This document shows, piece by piece, positions 55,040 through 64,000 of a stretch of 64,000 nucleotides of DNA. Below the pieces are notes generated by a model, which was given only the letters and a program-made list of their open reading frames with translations, was not told where the DNA came from and did not search any database. The stretch covers positions 248,001 through 312,000 of the forward strand of contig JAPTYO010000021.1 of NCBI GenBank assembly GCA_036873135.1, read 5' to 3'. The stretch comes from Clarkia xantiana subsp. parviflora. Taxonomy: Eukaryota > Streptophyta > Magnoliopsida > Myrtales > Onagraceae. How positions within the stretch are numbered: position 1 is the first letter of the stretch; each line of letters opens with the position of its first letter. The position numbers and the translations under genes were made by a program.

Positions 55040-55359
55040 CCTCTACTAGTATCGTAGTTGTGATCGTTGTGGAGATCGTTTTGTTATATGCCCTCAATAG
55101 TGCTTGTCGTGATTCTTTGCTTCATGGTTGATTTCGTGAGATATGGAGGTTGTCTTCATAATGAGGACGTCTCCTTCCTAGTATCACCCAGTGGGTTGAA
55201 ATATAAGTGCCTACCTTTGATGAGCGTACGAAGGGTGTTGTTTTTCCCTTTTTCTTGAACCTCCTCCCAGGGCTAGGCGTAGCCTTTTGATGTTCGTGGT
55301 CGGGATGGTGTCTTTACAATTCATGTCTTTGACAGATGTTTTATGATGTGCTGTCATGA

Positions 55360-55560
55360 TAATCGCTTCGGGGTGTGTGGACGTGATAGCCACTTCGTGA
55401 TGTGTCGGAGTGATAGCCCTTCTGTAGTGTGTGGACATGATAGCCACTTCAGGGTATGTGGACATGATAGCCACTTCAAGGTATGTGGACATGATAGCCA
55501 CCTCAAGGTATGTGGACATGATAGCCACTTCAGTGTATGTGGACATGATAGCCACATCAC
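55360..55560. repeat. B: 27-bp tandem repeat
   Basis: About seven units of TATGTGGACATGATAGCCAC plus TTCAAGG or a variant. No coding role evident. Confidence 0.92.
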
Positions 55561-56203
55561 GATGTATGAAGTTGTGCTTTAGTATTCCTTTCTCATTGGA
55601 GAGCCTTCATTGCTATAGTTGCCTTTTGTGTAGGCTATGTTTGTTGGGTTAGGTCCCGATGTCTCGTCTTATCGGATGTTGTATCCTTTATGCTCTTTGG
55701 ATGTCTCCTTCATGAGTTGTGCTTGACGATGTTCAAGTCTGATACGAGCATAGGTCACGCGAGGGCGACATGCACGACAATAACATTTGTCGGAGGTTGA
55801 TTTGTGTGACTTATAAGGCAATTCTCTTCTTGATGGGTCGAGCTTATTTTGAGAGCCTTGAACTTCGGATTTCATGTCTTTGCTATCCTTCTTGGTGGTG
55901 TTGGGTTCCTTTGAGATACTTCTCTTGACTTGTGATATGGGTGGTAGGATAACTCGTTACTTTTCATGATAACCTCTTGTGCTTCTGTATATGATCCTTT
56001 GGTCATGGACTTCTCCTTTGTATATGCTTTCCTTTCTTTATCTTTCTTTTGTGCTTTCCTTCACATCATACCTGCTATCTCATCAAGAAAAAATATTATG
56101 TGTTCTTTATACAACTTTACTTTGCAATTATTTTCTCATGGAATCCTTCTCAGTATGGTGCGATGATCTCTTCTGATACCCTTTAAATGGTATACATGGT
56201 ACT

Positions 56204-57190
56204 GTTAGACCAAAGATACGCTCTTGGTGGGCGTCGAATCTGATCACGAGACAGGCTCTCGGAGGGCACTTAGCGTTTCACAGGATAGGCTCCCGGAGGG
56301 CACAGGTTAGACCAAAGATACGCTCCTGGTTGGCGTCGAAAACTGTTCACGAGACAGGCTCTCGGAGGGCACTTAACGTTTCACAGGATAGGCTCCCGGA
56401 GGGCACAGGTTAGACCAAAGATACGCTCCTGGTTGGCGTCGAAAACTGTTCACGAGACAGGCTCTCGGAGGGCACTTAACGTTTCACAGGATAGGCTCCC
56501 GGAGGGCTCAGGTTAGACCAAAGATACGCTCCTGGTGGGCGTCGAAGCTGGTAGTTTGAAATCTACCTCAAGATACGCTCTTGGGGGCGTCGAATCTGGT
56601 AGTGTTTTTTCTACCTCAAGATACGCTCTTGGGGGCGTCGAATCTGGTAGGTTGCAAATCTACCTCAAGATACGCTCCTGGGGGCGTCGAAGTTCGTAGT
56701 TTTTGGAAACCACTCTCAAGATACGCTCTTGGTGCGTCGAAGGTCGTAGTATAGAAACTACTCTCAAGATACGTTCTTGGGGGCGTCGAATGTCGTAGTA
56801 TGAACACTACTCTCAAGATACGCTCTTGGGGGCGTCGAAATTCGTAGTTTTTGGAAACCACTCTCAAGATACGCTCTTGCTGCGTCGAAGGGCGTAGTAT
56901 AAAAACTACTCTCAAGATACGCTCTTGGGGGCGTCGAATCTGTTCGCGGGATAGGCTCCCGGAGGGCACAGGGATCGTAGTTTTAGAACTACTCTCAAGA
57001 TACGCTCTTGGGGGCGTCGAAGGTCATAGTATGAAAACTACTCTCAAGATACGCTCTTGGGGGCGTCGAATCTGTTCGCGGGATAGGCTCCCGGAGGGCA
57101 CAGGGATCGTAGTTTTAGAACTACTCTCAAGATACGCTCTTGGGGGCGTCGAATGTGTTCGCGGGATTGGCTCCCGGAGGGCTCATAATG
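56204..57190. repeat. B: 3'-UTR arrays related to those of A
   Basis: First about three units of roughly 104 bp (GACAGGCTCTCGGAGGGCAC), then about 14 units of 48 to 50 bp (CAAGATACGCTCTTGGGGGC), then composite units of about 120 bp at 56940..57185 in which the two types are fused. Confidence 0.93.
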
Positions 57191-58622
57191 TTACCTTATC
57201 TTGTGTCCTTTCTCGTGTAGGGTTCGTCTTTGGTATGCTTTTCGAGTCTTTACTTGACTTTTCCTTCTATGATATTGCATGCTACCACACTTTTCCTTTA
57301 ATGTGGGAGATCACCTCTCGAGGGCGATGTTTGTGTGTTGCCAACTTAGGACGAGTTCGTATAGGGAGTTGATGATGTTTTCCTCTTATGTGACCTCTTC
57401 TAGGAAAAGTGGTATTGCATGTTCTTGTGATCTTCTGCTTCTAATCTCTTCTTTTACACTTAGGTGGACTACCAAGCACTTATTCGTTTGGTGCCCCCCA
57501 AGTTGCTTGGTGGTCACACCGCCTTTCATATTTGGCCGTTGAAGGCCCCTCGTTCATTTTCTTGGTTGGGTACCCCTTATGCTCGGGGCTCCCTTGTCTG
57601 CTTGTTTGAATGCGATGAGTGTCCCTTGTAGGATTTACTCTTTCTCATGCTTGCTTGTTTCAGTCATAGGCATGGTTTGGATGATGCCTTTGTCGGATGT
57701 GTCTTTGGAGGTTGGGTGGAAGAGCTTTTGCTTTGGGTGGGTGGGGGTGGATTTCATTCTCTTGATAACTAGGATGTGGCAATGTTTGTATCCTAGGGGT
57801 GCTTGTAAATTCTTTCCCCCCCTTCCTTGTGTTTTAGGTTGAAAAGCTCTCTCATAGAATGACGTCTTGAGTTGTTAATCTCGTAGGTGTGTTTCAGACT
57901 AGTCAATCTAATCCATGCTCTTTACTCGTGCATGGGGGGGGGGGGGTCTGACCGGGCTGTGATACTCTTCTTGGAGTGTTGTGGCACTTAGTGTGGTTTG
58001 CCTTTTCCTTCACATTGGAGTATTCTTCAATGCCTTTAGGGGGTGTCACATTGGTCATGCTCCTCCCACCTTGAATGTTGATTATAGTCTTCCTTTGCAT
58101 TAGGACTTGAATCTAAAAAGGGCGTTTTTCTTTAGGTTTGCCGGTGATGCTGCATGATTTTCCATGGTTTTGCCTCCGTATTGGCTATTCCTTGTTGGAT
58201 GACTTCATTAGGGGCTGCATTTGTGTTGCGTACGTATACGTGTTTGAGGTGTGTTGAGCTGACAAGTCCCTCCTTTTTTGTTTTGTCATAACCTTCATTC
58301 ATCATGTATTTGGCGTATGGCCTTAAAGGTGGGATAATTTTCTAGTGCCCCTTTTATCGGGGTTCTCCTCTTGATGGGATGCCAGAGTCAAATGTCTTAT
58401 CATTTGCAGACAAGGTGGTTGATCGGGACGTGCATCTAGTGTGAAGGTCGATCTTGAAACCTTACTCCCCAAGCTTTTGAGCTCTTCTTTGGTTGATCTT
58501 GTAGAACTATTATCCTGCCCTAGGGCTCTTGATAGGAGATGTATCTCCTTTTTTTTACTCTAGTTGTTGCACTATCTCTTTTGCTAATCTTGCATCTTTA
58601 GAGTTTCTCTCTTGGTGCATGA
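57191..58622. other. Unclassified sequence between the arrays of B and element C
   Basis: T-rich on the plus strand, with no pol in either orientation where B's pol should lie. Short frames only (up to 87 codons). A G-run lies at 57936..57947. It may be an internal replacement in B or another element. Confidence 0.45.
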
Positions 58623-59450
58623 TGATGGATATACGCCCAATTTGAACCCGTTGACTTCCGAACCGTTATATTTTTATCGTCACATTTATGATTGTAAATC
58701 GAAACTTCAACCCGGACACTTCGCGAGAACATCGACGGCTCGGACGGGGCCGAAGTGCCCGTCCGGCCGGGGCGAACTCACCTAGGTGAGGTTGGGTGGC
58801 CACACCCGACCTCCCCTAGGGGAGATCGGGTGGACCAACCCGATCTCTCCTAGGAGAGATCGGGTCGGCCAACCCGATCCCTCCTAGGAGGGATGGGGTT
58901 GGCCAACCCCACCCTCCCTAGGGGGGGTTGGGTGTCCTCACCCAACCCCTACCCTTGGGGGTCGGATTTCTCCCCCCCCCAAGGGCCCCGACACCACTTT
59001 CGGACTCCCACGCTCGGTCCACTCCGCCTACCTCCTCCGAATCCTAAGGTCTTAATTATGTGCTTAAAGGTTAATTAATTGTGTTTAAAGGCTAACGATG
59101 TCATTAAGCTACCTTAATGACACCGTTGCCTATAAATACCCCACCTTCACAACTCATTTGGGAATCTTGGCCATTTGGACATTTTAGCTCTGACATCTCT
59201 CTAGCTTTATCTCTCTAGAAAAATACTGACTTAGGCATCGGAGAGGGTTCACCAGGCACCACCCCCCCCCCTCCGTGTCTGGTATTGCCCCTTCTGCAGG
59301 GTAGAAGGAGAGAAGAAGCAAAGGAAGGAAGGAAGGAAAGAAGAAGATAAGCTAAGGCAGAGCAGCTCAGGAACATCGGATCACACACATCCCCCGTAAG
59401 GAGTGAGATCAAAGCCGACCCCCCGTTGACCTAGATCTCATAACTTAACA
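58623..59450 (+). repeat. 5' LTR of C (828 bp)
   Basis: Starts TGATGGATATACGCCCAATT and ends ATAACTTAACA. The TATA box CCTATAAATACC is at about 59131..59142. The palindrome array (58775..58935) has five CCTAGG centres. Confidence 0.93.
58775..58935. repeat. Palindrome array in the U3 of C
   Basis: Five CCTAGG palindromes alternating with TTGGCCAA-type ones; the shortest of the three family versions. Confidence 0.92.
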
Positions 59451-59451
59451 C

Positions 59452-59468
59452 TTGGCGCCGTCTGCGGG
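59452..59468 (+). promoter_or_regulatory. Primer binding site of C
   Basis: TTGGCGCCGTCTGCGGG, one base from the LTR end; one difference from A (C for T at position 14). Confidence 0.85.
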
Positions 59469-59501
59469 CTTCGGACAGAAAGCCTAGCTATCACTAGCAA
59501 G

Positions 59502-62500
59502 ATGGCAAGCGTATATGTCATCCATGGAGGTTATGGAGCTGGAGGAGAGTCAGCAAATGCCAGAGAAGCATATATGGCAGAGTTAGGGGCTCCTAAGCCA
59601 AAAGAAAAACAAACAGAAGGAAAGAGAGAAGACATAATAGAATTCTCAAGAAAAGACATGGAGCATGTGTTACCAGACAACAAGGATGCCCTGGTCATAA
59701 CAATGAAGATCACTGATATGGACATTGGGAGAATCCTAATAGACAGTGGAAGCTCACCCAACATCATTATCAAGAAGGTCCTCAACATACTAGGAGTAAG
59801 GCCAAGTGGCATAAAACAGGTTTACTCCCCCTTGGTAGGATTTTCAGGAGAGCCAACATACCCACTGGGGGCAGTCACACTACCTGTGACACTGGGCACA
59901 GGGCAGAGGCAGCTAAAGATTGATGTCCCATTCTTCATTACAGAAGAAATGGAGGAGTACAATGGGGTCCTAGGTACCACTACAATCAACAAGTGGGGTA
60001 TGGTACCATCAACACTACATCAGAAAATGAAATTCCCCACAGACCAAGGAATAGGGGAAGTAAAAGGCAACCAGAAGGTAGCAAGGAAATGTGCAAGGAT
60101 TGCACTAGGCAAGAGGAAGAAAACAACAGAGGTCCTACTAGTAGATGAGGACCCAAGAGAAGATCATGGAAGACCAGCCCCCATGGAGGAACTAAAAGAA
60201 ATACTCATAGAAGAACCCGATAGGAAGGCTAAAATTGGGACTGCCTTATCTCAGGAAGAGGAGAACCACTTAGTAGCTTTACTAAGGGAATACAAGGATT
60301 TGTTCGCCTGGTCACCGAACGATATGCCAGGGATATCAGAAGAGTTAATCTCACACAAGCTCAATATAGACGCGGCAACGCGACCAACAACACAGAAAGT
60401 GAGACCAATGGGAGGAAGCAAAAGGATAGCTATCCAAGAAGAAGTAGAAAAGCTACTAAAGGCAAAGTTCATCAAGGAAATCAGATTCCAGACATGGGTG
60501 GCAAACCCAGTACTGGTAAAGAAGCCGGGAGGAAGTTGGAGAATGTGTATTGACTATCGGGACCTAAACAAGGCATGCCCAAAGGACTCATATCCGCTAC
60601 CAAGAATAGATCAGTTAGTGGATGCAACATCAGGTCACCAACTAATGAGCTTCATGGATGCATACTCAGGATATAACCAGATAAAAATGGCCCCTGAGGA
60701 CGCCCCCCACACAGCATTCTACGCTAATAGCGAGATATACCATTACACAGTGATGCCTTTCGGACTCATAAATGCTGGAGCAACATACCAAAGAATGGTC
60801 AACAAAATCTTTGGGGACATGATAGGGAAGACAATGGAGGCGTATGTGGACGACATGATAGTCAAATCTAAAGAGAAGAAGGACCATGCGGAAAACCTTC
60901 GCTCAACGTTTGAAAGGATGAGGCAATATCAAGTCCGTCTAAACCCGAAAAAATGCGCATTTGGGGTGCAATCAGGAAAGTTCTTAGGCTTCATGGTAAG
61001 CCAGCGAGGCATAGAGGTAAACCCCGAAAAACTTCAAGCAATTGAAGAAATGCAATCACCTACGAAGCACAAAGAGGTTCAACGACTGAACGGGAGGTTG
61101 GCAGCCCTTAACAGATTCCTATCCAAAATAGGAGACAAGGCATTACCCTTCTTTGAGGTACTAAGGGCAAACAAGAAATTTGAATGGACACCGAGATGTG
61201 AGGAAGCCTTCCAGCAACTCAAACAACATCTAAAGACACTACCACCCCTAGCAAAGCCTACACCAGGGGAGCCCCTCTACCTCTACATCTCCGTGAGCAA
61301 CGTGGCAGTTAGCTCAGTGCTAATCAAAGAGGAAAACGCTGCACAATTGCCAGTATACTTCGTAAGCAAAACATTGGCAAAGTATGAGATCAACTACTTG
61401 CCAATAGAAAAGTACCTCTATGCACTGATCATATCAGCAAGAAAGTTGAGACCGTATTTTCATGGGCATGAAGTAACAGTCCTCACAGACCAGCCATTGA
61501 AACACCTCCTCCAAAGACCAGACACATCGGGAAGACTGACAAAATGGGCAATTGAGCTAAGTGAGTTTCGCATTCATTTTGCCCCAAGAACAGCCATAAA
61601 GGGTCAGGCTCTAGCAGATTTTATCGCTGAATTCACTGGAATTAATCCAGACGAAGACTTGGGAGAAGTCAAAACTACATGCGAGGCAAGTAGTAGTCAG
61701 GAGACACAATCAGAAGAATTATGGAAGATGCATACCGATGGGTCATCCAACGGAGGAGGTTCAGGTGCAGGCCTCTTACTATACCCACCAAACAGCGATA
61801 CACCTATGCGCTATGCCATGGCACTTACCTTTAAGGCAACAAACAATGAGGCTGAGTACGAGGCACTAATAACTGGCCTGAGAATAGCCAAAGGAGTAGG
61901 GGCAAAACATTTAAGGGTCAAGTGTGATTCTCAACTAGTCGTCAATCAAGTGAAAGGAATTTACACTGCAAAGTCCGAAAACATGCAGAGATACTTGCAG
62001 CAAGCCAAGGACCTGATAAAGAGCTTCCAAAGCTTTGACATTGAGTCAGTCCCAAGAGAACAAAACCAAGAGGCAGACGCCTTAAGTAAACTGGCCTTAG
62101 GGGCAGAAGCAGGCAAAGAGGTTCATTTCATAGAGCAAAGAATACAATCAGTGATAGAACAAATGGAGGTTCTAGCAATAGATGAAGCAGAAGTCTGGAT
62201 GACACCAATGAGACAATACATCATGGAAGGAAAGCTCCCAAAAGATAAGGTGGAAGCAGTCAAGATTGAAAGAATGGCTAGGAATTACGCAGTGATGGAC
62301 AATGAACTCTACAAGAAAGGATACTCCACACCTTTCCTCAAATGCATAGCATACCCAGAAACAGAGAGAGTGCTGGCAGAACTCCATGAGGGAGATGCGG
62401 GGTGCCATGAAGGAGCACGGTCAATAAGCCGAAAGGTCTACAACCTAGGATACTATTGGCCATCAATGAGCAAAGAAGTAGCAGACTTGGTACAAAAATG

Positions 62501-63428
62501 TGATCACTGCCAAAGGTACTCCAGAAATATAACAGCCCCACCAGCAAAGCTAAGCTCCATCTCAGGAGCCTGGCCTTTCGCGCAATGGGGGATTGATTTG
62601 ATAGGCCCCCTACCAAAGACAAAAGGTCAGAAGACTTGCATAATTGTTGCAATAGACTACTTCTCCAAGTGGATAGAAGCAAAGGCAATGGGGAAGACAA
62701 CAAACGACCAAGTCGTCAATTTCATCCAATCTCACATTGTCTCGAGGTACGGAGTGCCAAGAGCAATAATAAGTGACAATGGCCCACAATTCAAGAGCAA
62801 GAAATTGCAATGGTATTGTGAAAGACTGAATATAGACCACCGTTTCGCATCAGTAAAGCACCCTCAGACAAACGGACAGGTAGAATCAGCAAACAAGATA
62901 GTGCTAGATGGCCTAAAGAAACGACTCCACGCCACCAAGGGAAGTTGGGTAGATGAGCTGGAAAATGTTCTATGGGCAGTGCGGACAACACCAAAGATAT
63001 CCACAGGAGAAACGCCATTTGGCCTAGTGTACGGAACTGAAGCGGTGGCACCAGCAGAAATAGCTGTACAATCACTGAGGACCAAGTACTTTGAGGAGCA
63101 TGAGAACAACAAAGCAAGGCTTTTAGATTTAGACATGGTGGAGGATAAAAGGTGGAATTCGGAAGAAGCACAGACACGAATGCGCCTTGTCTCAGCAAGA
63201 TACTACAACCGCCAAGTCAAGGAGAGACAATTCCACGTAGGAGAACTGGTACTAAGAAGGACGGAGTTCTCACACTTAGACCAAGTCAGAAAATTATCTC
63301 CGAAGTGGGAAGGACCATACAAGATAGCGTCAGTTCCCTACGTAAACGCTTATCGCCTCGAAGATGGGGAAGGGTATATCTCCACAAACACCTTCAGTGG
63401 AGAGCACCTAAAGAAGTACTACGTATAA
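59502..63428 (+). CDS. pol: C pol polyprotein (PR-RT-RH-aRH-INT), intact, no gag
   Basis: 1308 residues, the same length as the A protein and only a few percent different, with most changes in residues 30-50 before the protease. Catalytic sites are all present: DSGSS at 81-85, YVDD at 448-451, HTDGSS about 744, integrase D about 1031, D about 1091 and E about 1127, plus GPYK about 1269. Changes such as ISEDVISHRL to ISEELISHKL are mild, as under purifying selection. The ATG at 59502 has A at -3 and G at +4. The enzyme set should be active if capsid is provided. Confidence 0.96.
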   Translation: MASVYVIHGGYGAGGESANAREAYMAELGAPKPKEKQTEGKREDIIEFSRKDMEHVLPDNKDALVITMKITDMDIGRILIDSGSSPNIIIKKVLNILGVRPSGIKQVYSPLVGFSGEPTYPLGAVTLPVTLGTGQRQLKIDVPFFITEEMEEYNGVLGTTTINKWGMVPSTLHQKMKFPTDQGIGEVKGNQKVARKCARIALGKRKKTTEVLLVDEDPREDHGRPAPMEELKEILIEEPDRKAKIGTALSQEEENHLVALLREYKDLFAWSPNDMPGISEELISHKLNIDAATRPTTQKVRPMGGSKRIAIQEEVEKLLKAKFIKEIRFQTWVANPVLVKKPGGSWRMCIDYRDLNKACPKDSYPLPRIDQLVDATSGHQLMSFMDAYSGYNQIKMAPEDAPHTAFYANSEIYHYTVMPFGLINAGATYQRMVNKIFGDMIGKTMEAYVDDMIVKSKEKKDHAENLRSTFERMRQYQVRLNPKKCAFGVQSGKFLGFMVSQRGIEVNPEKLQAIEEMQSPTKHKEVQRLNGRLAALNRFLSKIGDKALPFFEVLRANKKFEWTPRCEEAFQQLKQHLKTLPPLAKPTPGEPLYLYISVSNVAVSSVLIKEENAAQLPVYFVSKTLAKYEINYLPIEKYLYALIISARKLRPYFHGHEVTVLTDQPLKHLLQRPDTSGRLTKWAIELSEFRIHFAPRTAIKGQALADFIAEFTGINPDEDLGEVKTTCEASSSQETQSEELWKMHTDGSSNGGGSGAGLLLYPPNSDTPMRYAMALTFKATNNEAEYEALITGLRIAKGVGAKHLRVKCDSQLVVNQVKGIYTAKSENMQRYLQQAKDLIKSFQSFDIESVPREQNQEADALSKLALGAEAGKEVHFIEQRIQSVIEQMEVLAIDEAEVWMTPMRQYIMEGKLPKDKVEAVKIERMARNYAVMDNELYKKGYSTPFLKCIAYPETERVLAELHEGDAGCHEGARSISRKVYNLGYYWPSMSKEVADLVQKCDHCQRYSRNITAPPAKLSSISGAWPFAQWGIDLIGPLPKTKGQKTCIIVAIDYFSKWIEAKAMGKTTNDQVVNFIQSHIVSRYGVPRAIISDNGPQFKSKKLQWYCERLNIDHRFASVKHPQTNGQVESANKIVLDGLKKRLHATKGSWVDELENVLWAVRTTPKISTGETPFGLVYGTEAVAPAEIAVQSLRTKYFEEHENNKARLLDLDMVEDKRWNSEEAQTRMRLVSARYYNRQVKERQFHVGELVLRRTEFSHLDQVRKLSPKWEGPYKIASVPYVNAYRLEDGEGYISTNTFSGEHLKKYYV

Positions 63429-63727
63429 GAAGAAAGCACAAGCAAAAGACCATATCCTTAGTTTCATATTTCACATTTTGCGTGCTTCAGCTTCACAAGC
63501 TTTTCAAAAAACAACTTTTGAGAAGGAAAACTCACGGAGTTACTCCAACTCTACAACTATCTTTCATTCCTACAAAGGATGTCTTGGTGCACCAAGGCAT
63601 CCCAAGTGTACAAAAACATGAATGCTCCTAAGGGAGTAGTAGTTACTCAAGAGTATTTTCCAGTGAATGTAGTGGTATAATCACGAAGTTATCCTTACAC
63701 AGATATGACTTCAAGTCAATGACAGGT
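63429..63727 (+). other. C: proximal 3' UTR of pol
   Basis: Homologous to 6669..6950 of A; no gene. Confidence 0.75.
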
Positions 63728-64000
63728 TCGACGCCCCCAAGAGCGTATCTTGAGAGTAGTTTCCATACTACGACATTCGACGCCCCCAAGAGCGTATCTT
63801 GAGAGTAGTGTTCATACTACGACCTTCGACGCCCCCAAGGGCGTATCTTGAGAGTAGTTATTACACTACGACCTTCGACACCCCCAAGAGCGTATCTTGA
63901 GAGTAGTGTTCATACTACGACCTTCGACGCACCAAGAGCGTATCTTGAGAGTGGTTTCCAAAAACTACGAACTTCGACGCCCCCAAGAGCGTATCTTGAG
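63728..64000. repeat. C: 3'-UTR array of about 50-bp units, cut by the window
   Basis: At least five units of GACGCCCCCAAGAGCGTATC plus TTGAGAGTAGT and spacer; the reverse complement of the A unit, as expected from the opposite orientation. Confidence 0.93.

Larger units (their letters stand above)
53030..57190 (-). mobile_element. Element B: 3' internal region (antisense gene relic and arrays)
   Basis: It follows the A layout read from the 3' LTR: conserved segment (53030..53450), antisense gene relic, then the CAAGATACGCTCTTGG arrays. No pol follows at the expected place. 53450..53760 is a low-complexity ATG-rich stretch, and 53760..54350 has no clear gene. Confidence 0.8.
58623..64000 (+). 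mobile_element. Element C: gag-less Tat-lineage retrotransposon, right end outside the window
   Basis: 5' LTR 58623..59450, primer site at 59452, intact pol 59502..63428, and the start of the 3'-UTR array at 63728. It is a diverged sister of A in the opposite orientation, with the same 51-nt leader and the same absence of gag. The predicted left TSD is CATGA (58618..58622). C and B read away from each other. Confidence 0.93.

Noticed and set aside
1..64000. tRNA or rRNA genes
   Set aside because: No cloverleaf with A and B boxes or rRNA segment recognised on either strand; the tRNA-like matches are the short primer sites.

Overview
The window is plant nuclear DNA, almost certainly from an angiosperm, and consists almost entirely of nested LTR retrotransposons. 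Support for this comes from Ty3/gypsy polyproteins of the Tat lineage (two RNase H domains, no chromodomain), a Ty1/copia element with an initiator-tRNA-Met primer site, an Ogre-type tRNA-Arg primer site, plant-style GT-AG introns, and target-site duplications (TSDs) of 5 bp. I see no host gene, tRNA, rRNA or CRISPR array. Species cannot be named from the sequence. Letters A to J below are my own labels.

Layout. H is an old Ty1/copia element on the minus strand running from the left part of the window to 48826; its left end lies outside. Into H went E (Tat, minus, 1..14059, left end outside), and into E's gag went A (1784..11903, TSD GTTAG). Also into H went D (Tat, plus, 16821..27993, TSD TCCCA). 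Into H's 5' LTR went G (Ogre-like, no coding domains, minus, 32499..48182, TSD CTTGT), and into G's LTR went F (Tat, minus, 38165..47197, TSD GATGG). H itself sits in the 3' end of another plus-strand element, I, whose LTR starts at 49534. After about 1.9 kb of unclassified AT-rich DNA come a short mosaic scrap J (51756..51928), a minus-strand relative of A (B, from 51972), and a plus-strand relative of A (C, 58623 to beyond the right edge).

How the genes work. In a complete Tat element gag builds the particle and pol supplies protease, reverse transcriptase, RNase H, archaeal-type RNase H and integrase. D, E and F have gag-pol but all carry stops, frameshifts or deletions. A and C instead have one intact 1308-codon pol reading frame starting only 51 nt after the LTR, with no gag at all, so they should need capsid protein supplied in trans. 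A's two 975-bp LTRs look identical, so it inserted recently. A, B and D also carry, between pol and the 3' LTR, a spliced gene on the opposite strand; D's resembles the plant 'putative gypsy type transposon' domain family and has its own TATA box.

Most notable points: the gag-less A/C lineage; A-family LTRs built from back-to-back palindromes centred on CCTAGG; the U3 half of the copia LTR of H being homologous to the U3 of the gypsy A/B/C LTRs while the rest is unrelated; intron-bearing antisense genes with own promoters; and element-specific 3'-UTR satellite arrays made of short hairpin units.
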